A stretch of 64,000 nt of DNA from Cacconaster sp045642485 (GTDB taxonomy: Bacteria > Bacteroidota > Bacteroidia > Bacteroidales > UBA932), in assembly GCA_045642485.1 (NCBI GenBank), contig JAZUIV010000017.1:147803-211802 (forward strand), read 5' to 3'. A model generated the notes under the pieces. That model worked only from the letters and a program-made list of their open reading frames with translations. It was not told the origin of the DNA and searched no databases. Below, one piece after another: positions 1 through 8,601 of the stretch. Made by a program: the position numbers and the translations under genes. Each line of letters starts with the position of its first letter. The stretch's first letter is position 1.

Positions 1-1
1 A

Positions 2-436
2 GGTCTTCTGGTCCAGCAGCAGGACATTGCCACCGCGACTCTGACTCCGGAAATGTGCGTGACCGCCGTCAAACCGGACATCTCGCTCACAAAGGATATG
101 GAATTCGGCTGGAAAATAGTCAAACACGTCAAATCCAATGCAATCGTGGTCGTCAAGGGCGGACGTACCCTTGGTGTGGGCGCAGGGCAGATGAATCGTG
201 TGGGTTCCGCCGAAATCGCGCTCAAGGAGGCTCAGGCCGCAGGATTCACGGAAGGCCTTGTCCTGGCCTCCGACGGGTTCCTCCCGTTCGATGACACAGT
301 CTCCCTGTCCGCTTCATACGGCGTGACGGCCATCGTGCAACCGGGAGGCAGTATCCGCGACAATGACTGCATCGTGAAAGCGGATGAACTTGGAATCGCT
401 ATGCTGATGACAGGCGAGAGACATTTCAAACATTGA
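2..436 (+). CDS. purH: PurH C-terminal part (AICAR transformylase / IMP cyclohydrolase), cut by the window edge
   Basis: The reading frame is open from base 2 and ends at 436, so only the last ~144 residues are present. The product is the formyltransferase end of the bifunctional enzyme that formylates AICAR with 10-formyl-tetrahydrofolate and closes the ring to IMP. The visible signature is GVGAGQMNRV, the conserved substrate-binding segment of AICAR transformylase, followed by the usual ending (ASDGFLPF, VQPGGSIRD, TGERHFKH). The first in-frame ATG at 53 lies inside the protein and is not the start. The next gene, 17 bp downstream, supplies both an earlier purine step (PurD) and the enzyme that makes the folate cofactor (FolD), so the three activities are probably co-transcribed. 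Identification is secure; the N-terminal cyclohydrolase part is outside the window. Confidence 0.95.
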   Translation, partial: GLLVQQQDIATATLTPEMCVTAVKPDISLTKDMEFGWKIVKHVKSNAIVVVKGGRTLGVGAGQMNRVGSAEIALKEAQAAGFTEGLVLASDGFLPFDDTVSLSASYGVTAIVQPGGSIRDNDCIVKADELGIAMLMTGERHFKH

Positions 437-453
437 CAACCTGTTCATAAGAT

Positions 454-2562
454 ATGGAAAAGAAGAAAGTACTGGTAATTGGCGGCGGAGGCCGCGAACA
501 CGCAATTGTAGATGCCCTTTCACGGAGCCCGCAAGTCGGAAAGATATTTTGCGCCCCCGGTAATGCAGGGACTGCCCTTTCCGCCGAAAACGTTCCCATC
601 AAGGATACTGATGTCGAGGCCCTGAAGCAGTTCGCGCTTTCAAACGGGATAGACCTGACAGTAGTGGGACCCGAAGCGGCCCTTGCGGCAGGAATCGCGG
701 ATGCCTTCACCTCTGCGGGTCTTAAGATTTTCGGACACAGCACCGCCGCGACCCGCATCGAGTCAAGCAAGGAGTTCGCAAAGGAGCTGATGCGAAAATA
801 TGACATTCCCACAGCCGGTTACCGTTCTTTCTCCGATTACGGGGAGGCTTCGGAATATCTTGCTTCCAAAGAACTTCCAATTGTCCTGAAATATGACGGG
901 CTGGCCGCCGGAAAGGGGGTTGTCGTGGCGCAGACCGCACAAGAGGCGGACTCTGCACTGAAAGATATGCTTCTTGACCACTCCTTCGGGCAGGGACGGG
1001 TCATTATAGAGGATTTCCTCACCGGCCCCGAATTCTCCTATATGTGCTTCGTCTGCGGTAGGGATGTCTATCCGATGCCTCCCGCACAGGACCACAAGAG
1101 GGCCTTCGACGGGGATTGCGGGCCCAACACGGGGGGAATGGGAGCATATACCCGCCTGCCTTTCATATCCGCGGAAGATGAGGCTTACGCCCTTGAAAAC
1201 ATATTGAAAAAAACCGCCTGCGCCATGGCCAATGAGGGATGTCCCCTGTGCGGAGTTCTTTACGGAGGCCTTATGAAGACCCCTGACGGCATAAAAGTGA
1301 TTGAGTTCAATGCCCGGTTCGGCGATCCGGAGACAGAAGTTGTCCTCCCTCTGCTCAAGAGCGACATCTTCGGGATTTTCCACAGCCTCGCCTGCGGGGA
1401 ACCCGTTACAGAACCCGTCGAATGGAGTGACGAGGCGACACTTGGAGTTGTCCTCGCTTCGAAAGGATACCCGGGCTCATACGCCAAAGGCTTCGAAATC
1501 ACAGGCCTTGAGGACGTTTCCGGCACACTCTACCATATGGGCACCAGAAGGGATGATAACGGCAGGATTCTGACTTCAGGAGGAAGGGTGATGATGTGCG
1601 TTGCAAAGGCTCCTCTTCCGGCACTGGCACGCCTGCAGGCTTATGGGGACGTCGCAAGGATTCACTGCGCCAACCTCTTCTACAGGAAGGACATAGCTCA
1701 TCAAAGTTCTGCGGTTCTCAGCGGAAAGGTCCTCTCCCAGAAGATGAAGGACGAAATGAAGATTCAGATTGACGCTCTGGAATCCCAGTATGGCCGGAGA
1801 CCCTCGCTTGCCGTGGTGATTGTAGGGGAAGACCCCGCCAGCCAGTCCTACGTCAGAGGAAAAATAAAGGCCGCCGAATATGTGGGGATGGACGGCAAAC
1901 TCATCGAACTGCCTGCAACCATCTCCCAGGATGAACTCCTTTACACCATAGCGGACCTCAACTCCGACGGAAGCATCGACGGCATATTGGTCCAGCTGCC
2001 CCTGCCCCGTCATATCGACTCGAACAAAGTTATCGAAGCCATCTCCCCCGAAAAGGATGTCGATGGATTTCACCCCTCCAACGTGGCTAACCTTTGGATT
2101 GGGGAGCAGTGCATCGTCCCCTGCACTCCGAGCGGCATAATGAAGATGATTGAAAGCACCGGCGTCAACCCTGCAGGAAAGACGGCAGTTGTTGTCGGAA
2201 GGAGCAACATCGTTGGAAAACCTGTAGCGAAGCTTCTTCTGGACGCAAACGCGACAGTCATCATAGCCCATTCAAGGACCGCCGATTTGGGCGCAATCAC
2301 GCGGCAGGCTGATATTCTGGTAGTTGCAACCGGCCGGGAAGGGTTGGTGAACGGCGATATGGTCAAACCCGGAGCAGTCGTCATAGACGTGGGCGTCAAC
2401 CGCGGCGCCGACGGCAAACTTCACGGAGACTGCCACTACGATTCAATCTTCCCCAAAGCCTCTTTCACCACCCCCGTTCCGGGAGGTGTCGGACCTATGA
2501 CCATCACAATGCTGATGGCCAATACCATAGAATGTTTCATCAGAAGAATGCACAACTGCTGA
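454..2562 (+). CDS. purD-folD: PurD-FolD fusion: GAR synthetase joined to methylene-THF dehydrogenase/cyclohydrolase
   Basis: One uninterrupted 702-residue frame carries two complete enzymes. Residues 1 to ~417 are phosphoribosylamine-glycine ligase: VLVIGGGGREHA at the N-terminus, the ATP-grasp segment VLKYDGLAAGKGVVV, GPNTGGMGAY, EFNARFGDPE, and the normal PurD ending YRKDIAHQ at 410-417. From 418, with no linker and no internal Met, FolD begins (VLSGKVLSQKMK). It keeps the catalytic Tyr466-xxx-Lys470, KDVDGFHP, GRSNIVGKP and PGGVGPMT. Both halves are near normal family length (about 417 and 285). PurD makes GAR; FolD makes 10-formyl-THF, the donor used by the GAR and AICAR transformylases. 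The gene follows purH by 17 bp, so the context fits purine synthesis. Seen directly: a single frame. Inferred: a bifunctional enzyme, unless an assembly deletion removed a junction. Confidence 0.93.
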   Translation: MEKKKVLVIGGGGREHAIVDALSRSPQVGKIFCAPGNAGTALSAENVPIKDTDVEALKQFALSNGIDLTVVGPEAALAAGIADAFTSAGLKIFGHSTAATRIESSKEFAKELMRKYDIPTAGYRSFSDYGEASEYLASKELPIVLKYDGLAAGKGVVVAQTAQEADSALKDMLLDHSFGQGRVIIEDFLTGPEFSYMCFVCGRDVYPMPPAQDHKRAFDGDCGPNTGGMGAYTRLPFISAEDEAYALENILKKTACAMANEGCPLCGVLYGGLMKTPDGIKVIEFNARFGDPETEVVLPLLKSDIFGIFHSLACGEPVTEPVEWSDEATLGVVLASKGYPGSYAKGFEITGLEDVSGTLYHMGTRRDDNGRILTSGGRVMMCVAKAPLPALARLQAYGDVARIHCANLFYRKDIAHQSSAVLSGKVLSQKMKDEMKIQIDALESQYGRRPSLAVVIVGEDPASQSYVRGKIKAAEYVGMDGKLIELPATISQDELLYTIADLNSDGSIDGILVQLPLPRHIDSNKVIEAISPEKDVDGFHPSNVANLWIGEQCIVPCTPSGIMKMIESTGVNPAGKTAVVVGRSNIVGKPVAKLLLDANATVIIAHSRTADLGAITRQADILVVATGREGLVNGDMVKPGAVVIDVGVNRGADGKLHGDCHYDSIFPKASFTTPVPGGVGPMTITMLMANTIECFIRRMHNC

Positions 2563-2566
2563 CGAT

Positions 2567-3796
2567 ATGAAGACTACCCGATTTTTGACGTTGATCCTTG
2601 CCTTGCTGTCGATTGCCGTGGCCTGCAATCGCTCCGAAACAATGGAGGAAGAGCCTGTTCAGGAGGAAATTTCCATCTGGGGATTCCCCACAAACCAATA
2701 CGAATGTGACTCTACAGCTCTTAAATCCGGAGAAGTCTTTACCACACTGATGTCACGCCTCGGGATGGACTACACCCGAGCCCACGAACTGGCCACTCTC
2801 TGCGACACCCTCTTCGACGTGCGGAAAATGAGGCCGAATGATGCCGTGACCGCTTTCTACAGTTCGGATTCCCTCTCCAGGACTCTGGAATATGTCATCT
2901 ATGACCAGTCCAGAATCCGTAGTACCGTCTTCCGCTGCGGGGACACCCTTGACATATGGAACTACGACAAGCCTGTCACCCGCGAAAGGAAATATACCGA
3001 CGTTACCATCAAGTCTTCCCTGTGGAACGATATGATTGAGGCAGGAGCCTCCCCCGCCCTGATAGTGAACCTTGCAGACATCTACCAGTGGAGTGTCAAC
3101 TTCTTCACTCTCCAGGAAGAGGACAGGTTCAAGGTTCTCTACAGCCAGACTGTCTGCGAAGGCGAAGTCATCTCCATCGACACTGTCTTCTTCAGCCTGT
3201 TCAGCGGCGGCTCCAAGGAAGTCCCCGCCGTCAGGTTCGTAAAACCCGGGGAAGATAAGGCCGCTTATTGGGGAAAGGACGGAGAGAGCCTGAAGAGAAT
3301 GTTTCTCAAGGCCCCCCTGAAATACAACCGCATCAGCAGCAAATTCTCCTATCGGCGCAAACATCCCGTCACAGGGAAGGTCAAGGCTCACACCGCCGTT
3401 GACTATGCGGCTCCCAAAGGGACTCCTGTCCACTCGATTGGAGACGGTACAATCACTCTTTGCGGATGGGACGGCACCGGCGGCGGCAACCGTATCCGCA
3501 TCAAACATATGCAGGGCTACGAAAGTTGTTATATGCATCTGTCAAAATTCGCAAAGGGGATGAAAGCCGGACGTCGGGTCTATCAGGGAGAACTGATAGG
3601 CTATGTAGGGGCCACGGGAACCGCTACAGGACCTCATCTTGATTTCAGAATCTGGCACAATAAGAAGCCCATCGACCCCCTGTCACTGAATTCTCCTTCT
3701 TCGGAGCCACTGGATAAGAAATATCTTGAGGAATTCAACGATATCTACCACGCCTACGTCGCCGAGGTCGATTCCCTCAGTTCAATTTTGAAATAG
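2567..3796 (+). CDS. M23-family peptidoglycan endopeptidase lipoprotein
   Basis: 409 residues with an N-terminal signal ending in a lipobox (SIAVAC, Cys20), so the protein is probably membrane-anchored on the periplasmic side. The middle part resembles the extended N-terminal region of M23/LytM peptidases. The catalytic domain is C-terminal (about residues 260-390) with the zinc-ligand motifs HTAVDY and, near the end, ATGPHLDFRIW, plus the conserved glycine-rich stretch around GDGTITLCGWDG. Such enzymes cut peptide cross-links of peptidoglycan; whether this one is active or an activator cannot be decided here, though the HxxxD and HxD ligands are intact. It starts 4 bp after purD-folD, so it is likely part of the same transcript, although its role is unrelated. 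Confidence 0.9.
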   Translation: MKTTRFLTLILALLSIAVACNRSETMEEEPVQEEISIWGFPTNQYECDSTALKSGEVFTTLMSRLGMDYTRAHELATLCDTLFDVRKMRPNDAVTAFYSSDSLSRTLEYVIYDQSRIRSTVFRCGDTLDIWNYDKPVTRERKYTDVTIKSSLWNDMIEAGASPALIVNLADIYQWSVNFFTLQEEDRFKVLYSQTVCEGEVISIDTVFFSLFSGGSKEVPAVRFVKPGEDKAAYWGKDGESLKRMFLKAPLKYNRISSKFSYRRKHPVTGKVKAHTAVDYAAPKGTPVHSIGDGTITLCGWDGTGGGNRIRIKHMQGYESCYMHLSKFAKGMKAGRRVYQGELIGYVGATGTATGPHLDFRIWHNKKPIDPLSLNSPSSEPLDKKYLEEFNDIYHAYVAEVDSLSSILK

Positions 3797-3817
3797 ATTC
3801 TTTTTTCGTTAAATTTG
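3788..3817 (+). promoter_or_regulatory. Bacteroidetes-type promoter for the yraN-manC operon
   Basis: TTG at 3788-3790, a 19-bp spacer, then TAAATTTG at 3810-3817, a perfect match to the TTG-N19-TAnnTTTG pattern of the primary Bacteroidetes sigma factor. It begins within the last codons of the preceding gene. It also argues against the upstream TTG start (3815) for the next gene, which would lie inside the -7 element. Confidence 0.7.
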
Positions 3818-3856
3818 TGTAACAGGTTCCGCCCGAATGCGGAATCGGGGTGTGGT

Positions 3857-4222
3857 ATGAGCAGTACGGTAGAGAAAGGGAGGATTGCGGAGGATATGGC
3901 GCTGAAGTTTCTTCAGGACAAAGGGTTGTGGTTGAAGGAGAGAAACTTCAGATACGGGCACAGGGAGATAGACCTTATTATGGAGAGTCACAAGAAGCTG
4001 CACATCATCGAGGTCAAATCCCTTGACAGCAGATTCTCGGATAATCCCCTGGAAAAGGTCGATCAGAGAAAACGACGCCTTCTTGTCTCCGCCGCCGGCC
4101 GATACGCAGCCCTGCACCGCGTTGTGAAAGAGATTCAGTTCGACGTGGTCTCCGTTTTGAAAAAGGGAACAGAATTTGAACTGGAGTATCTTCCAAATGC
4201 ATTTTATCCGATATATCATTGA
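3857..4222 (+). CDS. YraN/UPF0102-family protein, predicted nuclease fold
   Basis: 121 residues from the ATG at 3857. This start matches the family N-terminus (GRIAEDMALKFLQDKG) and lies 39 bp after the promoter -7 element; an in-frame TTG at 3815 is rejected because it overlaps the promoter. The family has a PD-(D/E)xK-like core, visible as GHREIDLIMESHKKLHIIEVK, with Asp, Glu and Lys in the expected order. Function in bacteria is not settled; members are often near ribosomal RNA-processing or DNA-processing genes. The next gene starts 12 bp downstream. Confidence 0.88.
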   Translation: MSSTVEKGRIAEDMALKFLQDKGLWLKERNFRYGHREIDLIMESHKKLHIIEVKSLDSRFSDNPLEKVDQRKRRLLVSAAGRYAALHRVVKEIQFDVVSVLKKGTEFELEYLPNAFYPIYH

Positions 4223-4234
4223 ATTCCAATCTAT

Positions 4235-5338
4235 ATGGAAAAGAAAAATACCTATTGTATAATAATGGCTGGAGGAATCGGCAGCCGTTTCTGGCCTATG
4301 AGCCGTACCGACCGTCCCAAACAGTTCATTGACATTCTGGGCCTGGGCAAGACATTCATCCAGCTGACCTGGGAGCGTTTTGCGCGCATAGTCCCCGAAG
4401 AGAACATAATCGTCGTGACAGCAAGCCGTTACTACGACCTGCTTGTCGAGCAGATTCCTCAAATCAGAAAGGAGAATATCCTGCTTGAGCCCTACAAGAG
4501 GAACACCGCCCCCTGTATCGCATACGCAACCTGCAAAATCCTTGCACGTAACCCCGAGGCCACCGTGGTGGTGACTCCCGCCGACCATTACATCGTCAAG
4601 GAGGATTTGTTTGTCAGCACGGTCAACGCAGCGCTGGAGCAGGCCTCATCGACAGATTACCTTTACACCATAGGCATCGAACCCACTCACCCCGAGACCA
4701 ATTTCGGTTACATACAGGCAAACAAGTCCGTAAAAAGGAGTGCCGACGGGCACACTTTCTTTCAAGTCAAGACCTTTACTGAGAAGCCCGATGCCCAGAT
4801 GGCGCAAATTTTCATTGACACAGGGGAATTCTACTGGAATTCAGGTATTTTCATCTGGAATCTGAAGGCCGTCAGCGCGGAACTGGAAAGATGCCTTCCC
4901 GAAGTGACAACTCTGTTCAGGGGCGGCGAGAAAGTGTACGACACCCCCGAAGAGAAAGACTTCATACTTCGTGTCTATGAGGACTGCCCCTCAATCTCAG
5001 TCGACTACGGTGTTATGGAAAAGACCGACAAGGCCTGGATGGTGCCCGCATCTTTCGGATGGAGCGACGTGGGGACCTGGGGATCCATCTACGAGCGTTC
5101 CCCCAACAAGGACTCGAACGGCAATATCCTGTACTGCCCCTCCTCTATGATTGACGACGTGAAAGGCTCCGTAATCCGCGAGAGCGACCCCGACAAGCTG
5201 GTTGTCGTACGTGGCATTGAAAATATGATGGTAGTGGATATGGAGGACGTCCTTCTGATTTGCCCCCGCTCCGACAAAGCCATAAAGGATGTGGTCACCG
5301 ACCTTGCAATGAAAGACAAAGCGGACAGGTATCAGTAA
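4235..5338 (+). CDS. manC: Mannose-1-phosphate guanylyltransferase
   Basis: 367 residues. The enzyme joins mannose-1-phosphate and GTP to give GDP-mannose, precursor of fucose and mannose in surface glycans. The nucleotide-binding signature IMAGGIGSRFWPMSR is at the N-terminus, followed by RPKQFIDILG. VVVTPADHYI is the active-site loop, FTEKPD the sugar-phosphate region, and FYWNSGIFIW and GWSDVGTWGSIYE are the remaining family blocks. The length matches the short monofunctional form; there is no fused phosphomannose isomerase cupin. It follows yraN by 12 bp and precedes pheS. Confidence 0.93.
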   Translation: MEKKNTYCIIMAGGIGSRFWPMSRTDRPKQFIDILGLGKTFIQLTWERFARIVPEENIIVVTASRYYDLLVEQIPQIRKENILLEPYKRNTAPCIAYATCKILARNPEATVVVTPADHYIVKEDLFVSTVNAALEQASSTDYLYTIGIEPTHPETNFGYIQANKSVKRSADGHTFFQVKTFTEKPDAQMAQIFIDTGEFYWNSGIFIWNLKAVSAELERCLPEVTTLFRGGEKVYDTPEEKDFILRVYEDCPSISVDYGVMEKTDKAWMVPASFGWSDVGTWGSIYERSPNKDSNGNILYCPSSMIDDVKGSVIRESDPDKLVVVRGIENMMVVDMEDVLLICPRSDKAIKDVVTDLAMKDKADRYQ

Positions 5339-5346
5339 TTTTTTAC

Positions 5347-5354
5347 TACATTTG
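5347..5354 (+). promoter_or_regulatory. Candidate -7 element for pheS
   Basis: TACATTTG matches TAnnTTTG and lies 22 bp before the pheS ATG. No TTG is found at the expected upstream distance, so this is a partial match. Confidence 0.4.
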
Positions 5355-5376
5355 CGGACAAAATAAGGAAGAAGAG

Positions 5377-6411
5377 ATGATTTCCAACGAGAAAATTGAA
5401 GAACTTACCAGATCGCTGGCTGAATTGAAAGCCGCAAAGGAACAGGAAATAGAAGAACTGAGAATCAAATGGCTTGGAAAGAAAGGCGAGATTACACAGC
5501 TTTTTGAAGAATTCCGCGGGGTATCTCCCGATCAAAAGAAAGAATTCGGGCAGAAGCTGAACGCCCTGAAGAATGCCGCAGTCGCCCGCATAGAGGAGAT
5601 GAAGGCATCCCTGAACGCCATCGCCGACGCATCGTCCGCATCCTTCGACCTGACAAAGCCGGGAGATATAATGGACCTCGGTGCCCGCCACCCCATCTCC
5701 ATCACCAGAGAGGAAATCATTTCAATTTTCAGGAAATTCGGTTATTCAGTCGCCGAAGGGCCTGAAATTGAGGATGACTGGCACGTGTTCGGTGCACTGA
5801 ACTTCCCTCCCGAGCACCCTGCCCGCGATATGCAGGACACTTTCTTCGTAGCCCCCGAAGGGGACAATCCCATCCTCCTGCGTACCCACACCTCCTCCGT
5901 CCAGGTACGGACTATGGAAAAGTCCGAACTCCCGATAAGGGTTATCTGTCCCGGTCGCGTATTCCGCAACGAGGCGATTTCCGCCAGGGCGCACTGCATC
6001 TTCCATCAGGTGGAAGGACTCTATATCGACAAAAACGTCTCCTTTGCAGATTTGAAGCAGGCCATCCTGCTCTTCGCCCGCGAGATGTTCGGTCCAGACA
6101 CTCAAATCAGGATGAGACCCTCTTATTTCCCTTTCACCGAGCCTTCCGCCGAAGTTGACGTAAGTTGTAACATCTGCCACGGCAAGGGGTGCAATATCTG
6201 CAAGGGGACCGGCTGGCTGGAGATTCTCGGGTGCGGTATGGTTGACCCCAACGTCCTGAAGGCCAGTGGTATTGACCCCGAAGTCTATAGCGGTTTCGCT
6301 TTCGGTATGGGTATCGAGCGCATCGCGATGCTCAAGTGGCAGGTGAAGGACCTCCGCCACTATTTTGAGAACGACATCCGCTTCCTCAAGGAATTCGAGA
6401 CTGTCATCTAG
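5377..6411 (+). CDS. pheS: Phenylalanine-tRNA ligase alpha subunit
   Basis: 344 residues from the ATG at 5377; the frame is open further upstream, but the family N-terminus (ISNEKIEELTRSLAELK, a coiled-coil tRNA-binding arm) begins here. The catalytic core shows class II synthetase motif 2 (RVFRNEAISARAHCIFHQVEGL) and motif 3 (GFAFGMGIERIAML). PFTEPSAEVDVSC and the Cys-rich CNICHGKGCNICKGTGW are normal for this family. The beta subunit is not in the window, so the two subunits are encoded apart. The radical SAM gene starts 25 bp downstream. Confidence 0.96.
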   Translation: MISNEKIEELTRSLAELKAAKEQEIEELRIKWLGKKGEITQLFEEFRGVSPDQKKEFGQKLNALKNAAVARIEEMKASLNAIADASSASFDLTKPGDIMDLGARHPISITREEIISIFRKFGYSVAEGPEIEDDWHVFGALNFPPEHPARDMQDTFFVAPEGDNPILLRTHTSSVQVRTMEKSELPIRVICPGRVFRNEAISARAHCIFHQVEGLYIDKNVSFADLKQAILLFAREMFGPDTQIRMRPSYFPFTEPSAEVDVSCNICHGKGCNICKGTGWLEILGCGMVDPNVLKASGIDPEVYSGFAFGMGIERIAMLKWQVKDLRHYFENDIRFLKEFETVI

Positions 6412-6436
6412 GCCCGTATTGACTTACGGACGAAGG

Positions 6437-7387
6437 ATGGAAAAGAGATACAATCAACTTGTCGATTTTTACAAGTCCAGATACGGGTGCCGGCTTCAGA
6501 AGCTGGTGGTGGATGCAGGGTTCACCTGTCCCAACAGGGACGGCACCATTTCGCGCGGCGGATGCACCTTCTGCGACAACAACGCATTCCACCCGAACTA
6601 CAGCACCCCGGACAAGACAATAACGGAACAACTCTCGGAAGGGGTGGAGTTCCACCGGAGAAGATATCCCAGAGCGACCAAATATCTCGCTTATTTCCAG
6701 CCCTATTCAAATACATATGCTCCTCTGGAGACTCTCAGGGTCCGCTATGAGGAAGCTCTTTCTTTCCCGGATGTAGTGGGGCTGGCGATAGGGACCAGGC
6801 CCGACTGTGTCGATGAGGAGAAATTGGACTATCTGGAAAGTCTCGTTAAGGAAGAAGGGAAGGTTGTTTTTCTTGAATTCGGCATTGAGTCCTGCTATGA
6901 CACCACTCTTGAGCATATCAACAGAGGCCATACCTTCGACCAGGCTCGATGGGCCGTTGAGGAGGCATCTTCCCGAAGCATCCTCACAGGAGCCCATTTC
7001 ATCTTCGGGCTTCCGGGAGAAACGACGGAAATGATGCTTGAGGGGGCGGAGAAGATCAATTCCCTCCCCCTTGACAGCGTGAAGTTCCATCAGCTTCAGA
7101 TTATAAAGGGGACCCGTATGGAGGAGGAATTCCGTAAATGTCCGGAGAGGTTCGTCACCTGGACTCTCGATGAATACATCGATTTCTTCATCGATTTCCT
7201 CGAAAGGCTCCGTCCCGACCTTATGATAGAGAGGTTTGCGGGTGAGGTCCCTCCTCGTTACGTCAACTCAACCCCTTGGGGCCTTGTCCGCAACGTCGAA
7301 TTGCTGAGAATGCTGGAGAAAAGGCTTGCCGAACGCAATACCCGCCAGGGCCGCTTGCAAATACGCGTTTCTACGAAAAATGTGTAA
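6437..7387 (+). CDS. YhcC/TIGR01212-type radical SAM protein
   Basis: 316 residues from the ATG at 6437; the open frame continues upstream into pheS, but the family starts at KRYNQLVDFYKSRYG. The iron-sulfur cluster cysteines lie in FTCPNRDGTISRGGCTFCDN. This expanded spacing is typical of the YhcC group rather than the standard CxxxCxxC. FGIESCYDTTLEHINRGH, GAHFIFGLPGE and KFHQLQIIKGT are further family blocks. The reaction of this family is not established to my knowledge; tRNA modification has been suggested. The final codons overlap the promoter element for the next gene. Confidence 0.88.
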   Translation: MEKRYNQLVDFYKSRYGCRLQKLVVDAGFTCPNRDGTISRGGCTFCDNNAFHPNYSTPDKTITEQLSEGVEFHRRRYPRATKYLAYFQPYSNTYAPLETLRVRYEEALSFPDVVGLAIGTRPDCVDEEKLDYLESLVKEEGKVVFLEFGIESCYDTTLEHINRGHTFDQARWAVEEASSRSILTGAHFIFGLPGETTEMMLEGAEKINSLPLDSVKFHQLQIIKGTRMEEEFRKCPERFVTWTLDEYIDFFIDFLERLRPDLMIERFAGEVPPRYVNSTPWGLVRNVELLRMLEKRLAERNTRQGRLQIRVSTKNV

Positions 7388-7392
7388 ATTTG
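7385..7392 (+). promoter_or_regulatory. -7 element immediately before the NlpC/P60 gene
   Basis: TAAATTTG overlaps the stop codon of the radical SAM gene and ends 4 bp before the ATG at 7397. If used, transcription would begin at or next to the start codon. Confidence 0.5.
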
Positions 7393-7396
7393 AGAT

Positions 7397-8299
7397 ATGA
7401 AACGATTAACTTTACTCCTTCTGCCGGTATTGCTTTGCCCGGTCTTTGCTTTCGCCGACGATAATTTCGCCGTGGCGGTACAATCTGTTGTCAATATGCG
7501 TGAACATCCTGATTATGACAAGGAAATGGGGACACAAGTCCTGATGGGCACGGTAGTGAAAATCCTGGGCCGCGACGAAAAACAGGACTGGTACAGAATC
7601 GAAAGCCCTGACGGATACAAGGCCTGGTGTCACGCGATGTCCATAAAAGAATTGGACGGCACACAGTTGGATGAGTGGAATTCGGAGCGAAAGATTATCG
7701 TCACCGCTCCATACACTTTCTTTCTTGAAAAGCCTAAAAGAGGATCGAAGCACGTTTGTGACGGATGCATAGGATGCAAGGCCATCTTCAGGGGGTATAA
7801 AGGCCATTATATCGCCGTTACGCTCCCTTCCGGGAAAGAGGCTTTCGTCCCCAAATCGGACGTTATGCTTCTGGACAGATGGGAAAAGACCCTCCCTTCA
7901 ACAGAAGCTCTGCCGCAGTCAATCATCAGGACGGCGGAGATGTTCCTCGGGGTACCGTATCTCTGGGGAGGAACATCCATAAAAGGCGTTGACTGCAGCG
8001 GTTTCACCCAGCAGGTGTTTGCATTGAACGGCATTGCCCTGCAGAGAAACGCCTCAGCACAGGCCCGTGAAGGAGAGGAAGTTGACATTTCCCAGGGCCT
8101 TCAGAATCTCAAGGTAGGGGACCTTCTCTTCTTTGCTAGGACAAGAGAAGACGGGAGCGCCCGAATCAACCACGTCGCCATCTACATCGGAGGAGGGAAA
8201 ATCATCCAGTCCTCCTATTGTGTCAGAATCAACAGTCTGATTGAGGGCACTCCCGACTTCTATCCGCGCAAGGTTTACGCGGCCAGAAGAATGTTCTGA
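7397..8299 (+). CDS. Secreted SH3-NlpC/P60 peptidoglycan hydrolase
   Basis: 300 residues with a cleavable signal peptide (LLLLPVLLCPVFAFA). Residues ~25-150 look like bacterial SH3-type modules (VNMREHPDY, ILGRDEKQDWYRIE) that bind cell wall. The C-terminal ~130 residues are an NlpC/P60 cysteine peptidase: GVPYLWGGTSIKGVDCSGF with the catalytic Cys, then LKVGDLLFF and INHVAIYIGGG with the catalytic His. It probably cuts the gamma-D-Glu to diamino acid bond in the periplasm. CDGCIGCKA in the middle is an unusual Cys cluster that might bind metal or form disulfides. It ends 4 bp before a convergent gene, with no clear terminator between. Confidence 0.9.
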   Translation: MKRLTLLLLPVLLCPVFAFADDNFAVAVQSVVNMREHPDYDKEMGTQVLMGTVVKILGRDEKQDWYRIESPDGYKAWCHAMSIKELDGTQLDEWNSERKIIVTAPYTFFLEKPKRGSKHVCDGCIGCKAIFRGYKGHYIAVTLPSGKEAFVPKSDVMLLDRWEKTLPSTEALPQSIIRTAEMFLGVPYLWGGTSIKGVDCSGFTQQVFALNGIALQRNASAQAREGEEVDISQGLQNLKVGDLLFFARTREDGSARINHVAIYIGGGKIIQSSYCVRINSLIEGTPDFYPRKVYAARRMF

Positions 8300-8303
8300 G
8301 AAG

Positions 8304-8579
8304 TTACTGCTTTGCCTGCTCGCTGAGCTTCTTGCAAAGAGCGTCGAGACCTTCAACGAGGTCCTTGCCTACCTGTTTGTACCACGCCTTGAGGTTGGCA
8401 CCCTTCTCGGGGTGATTGACCTTTGCGTAAAGTTCATCGCCAAGTTCGACTGCCTCGTTGATGAGAGCCTCGACCTTGTCATAACCTTTCTCTTCGTGGA
8501 ACATTGCAAACAGCATGCAGTCATCGATAAAATCGCTGATGAAGTAGTTGATATCCTTCTTTATTACTCTGAGATTCAT
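8304..8579 (-). CDS. Small conserved Bacteroidetes protein of unknown function
   Basis: 91 residues, mostly helical by composition, acidic in the middle, with no signal peptide or membrane segment. It begins NLRVIKKDINYFISDFIDD, a start I recognise from short hypothetical proteins common in Bacteroidales genomes, but I know no function. It lies 22 bp downstream of pnp on the same strand, so it could be translated from the same message. The composition resembles neighbouring core genes. No catalytic motif is visible. Confidence 0.75.
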   Translation of the reverse strand: MNLRVIKKDINYFISDFIDDCMLFAMFHEEKGYDKVEALINEAVELGDELYAKVNHPEKGANLKAWYKQVGKDLVEGLDALCKKLSEQAKQ

Positions 8580-8601
8580 AGTATTTGTGTTTTATTCGTT
8601 G

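Noticed and set aside
3815..3857. TTG start giving YraN 14 extra residues
   Set aside because: The TTG lies inside the promoter -7 element and the extra residues do not match the family.
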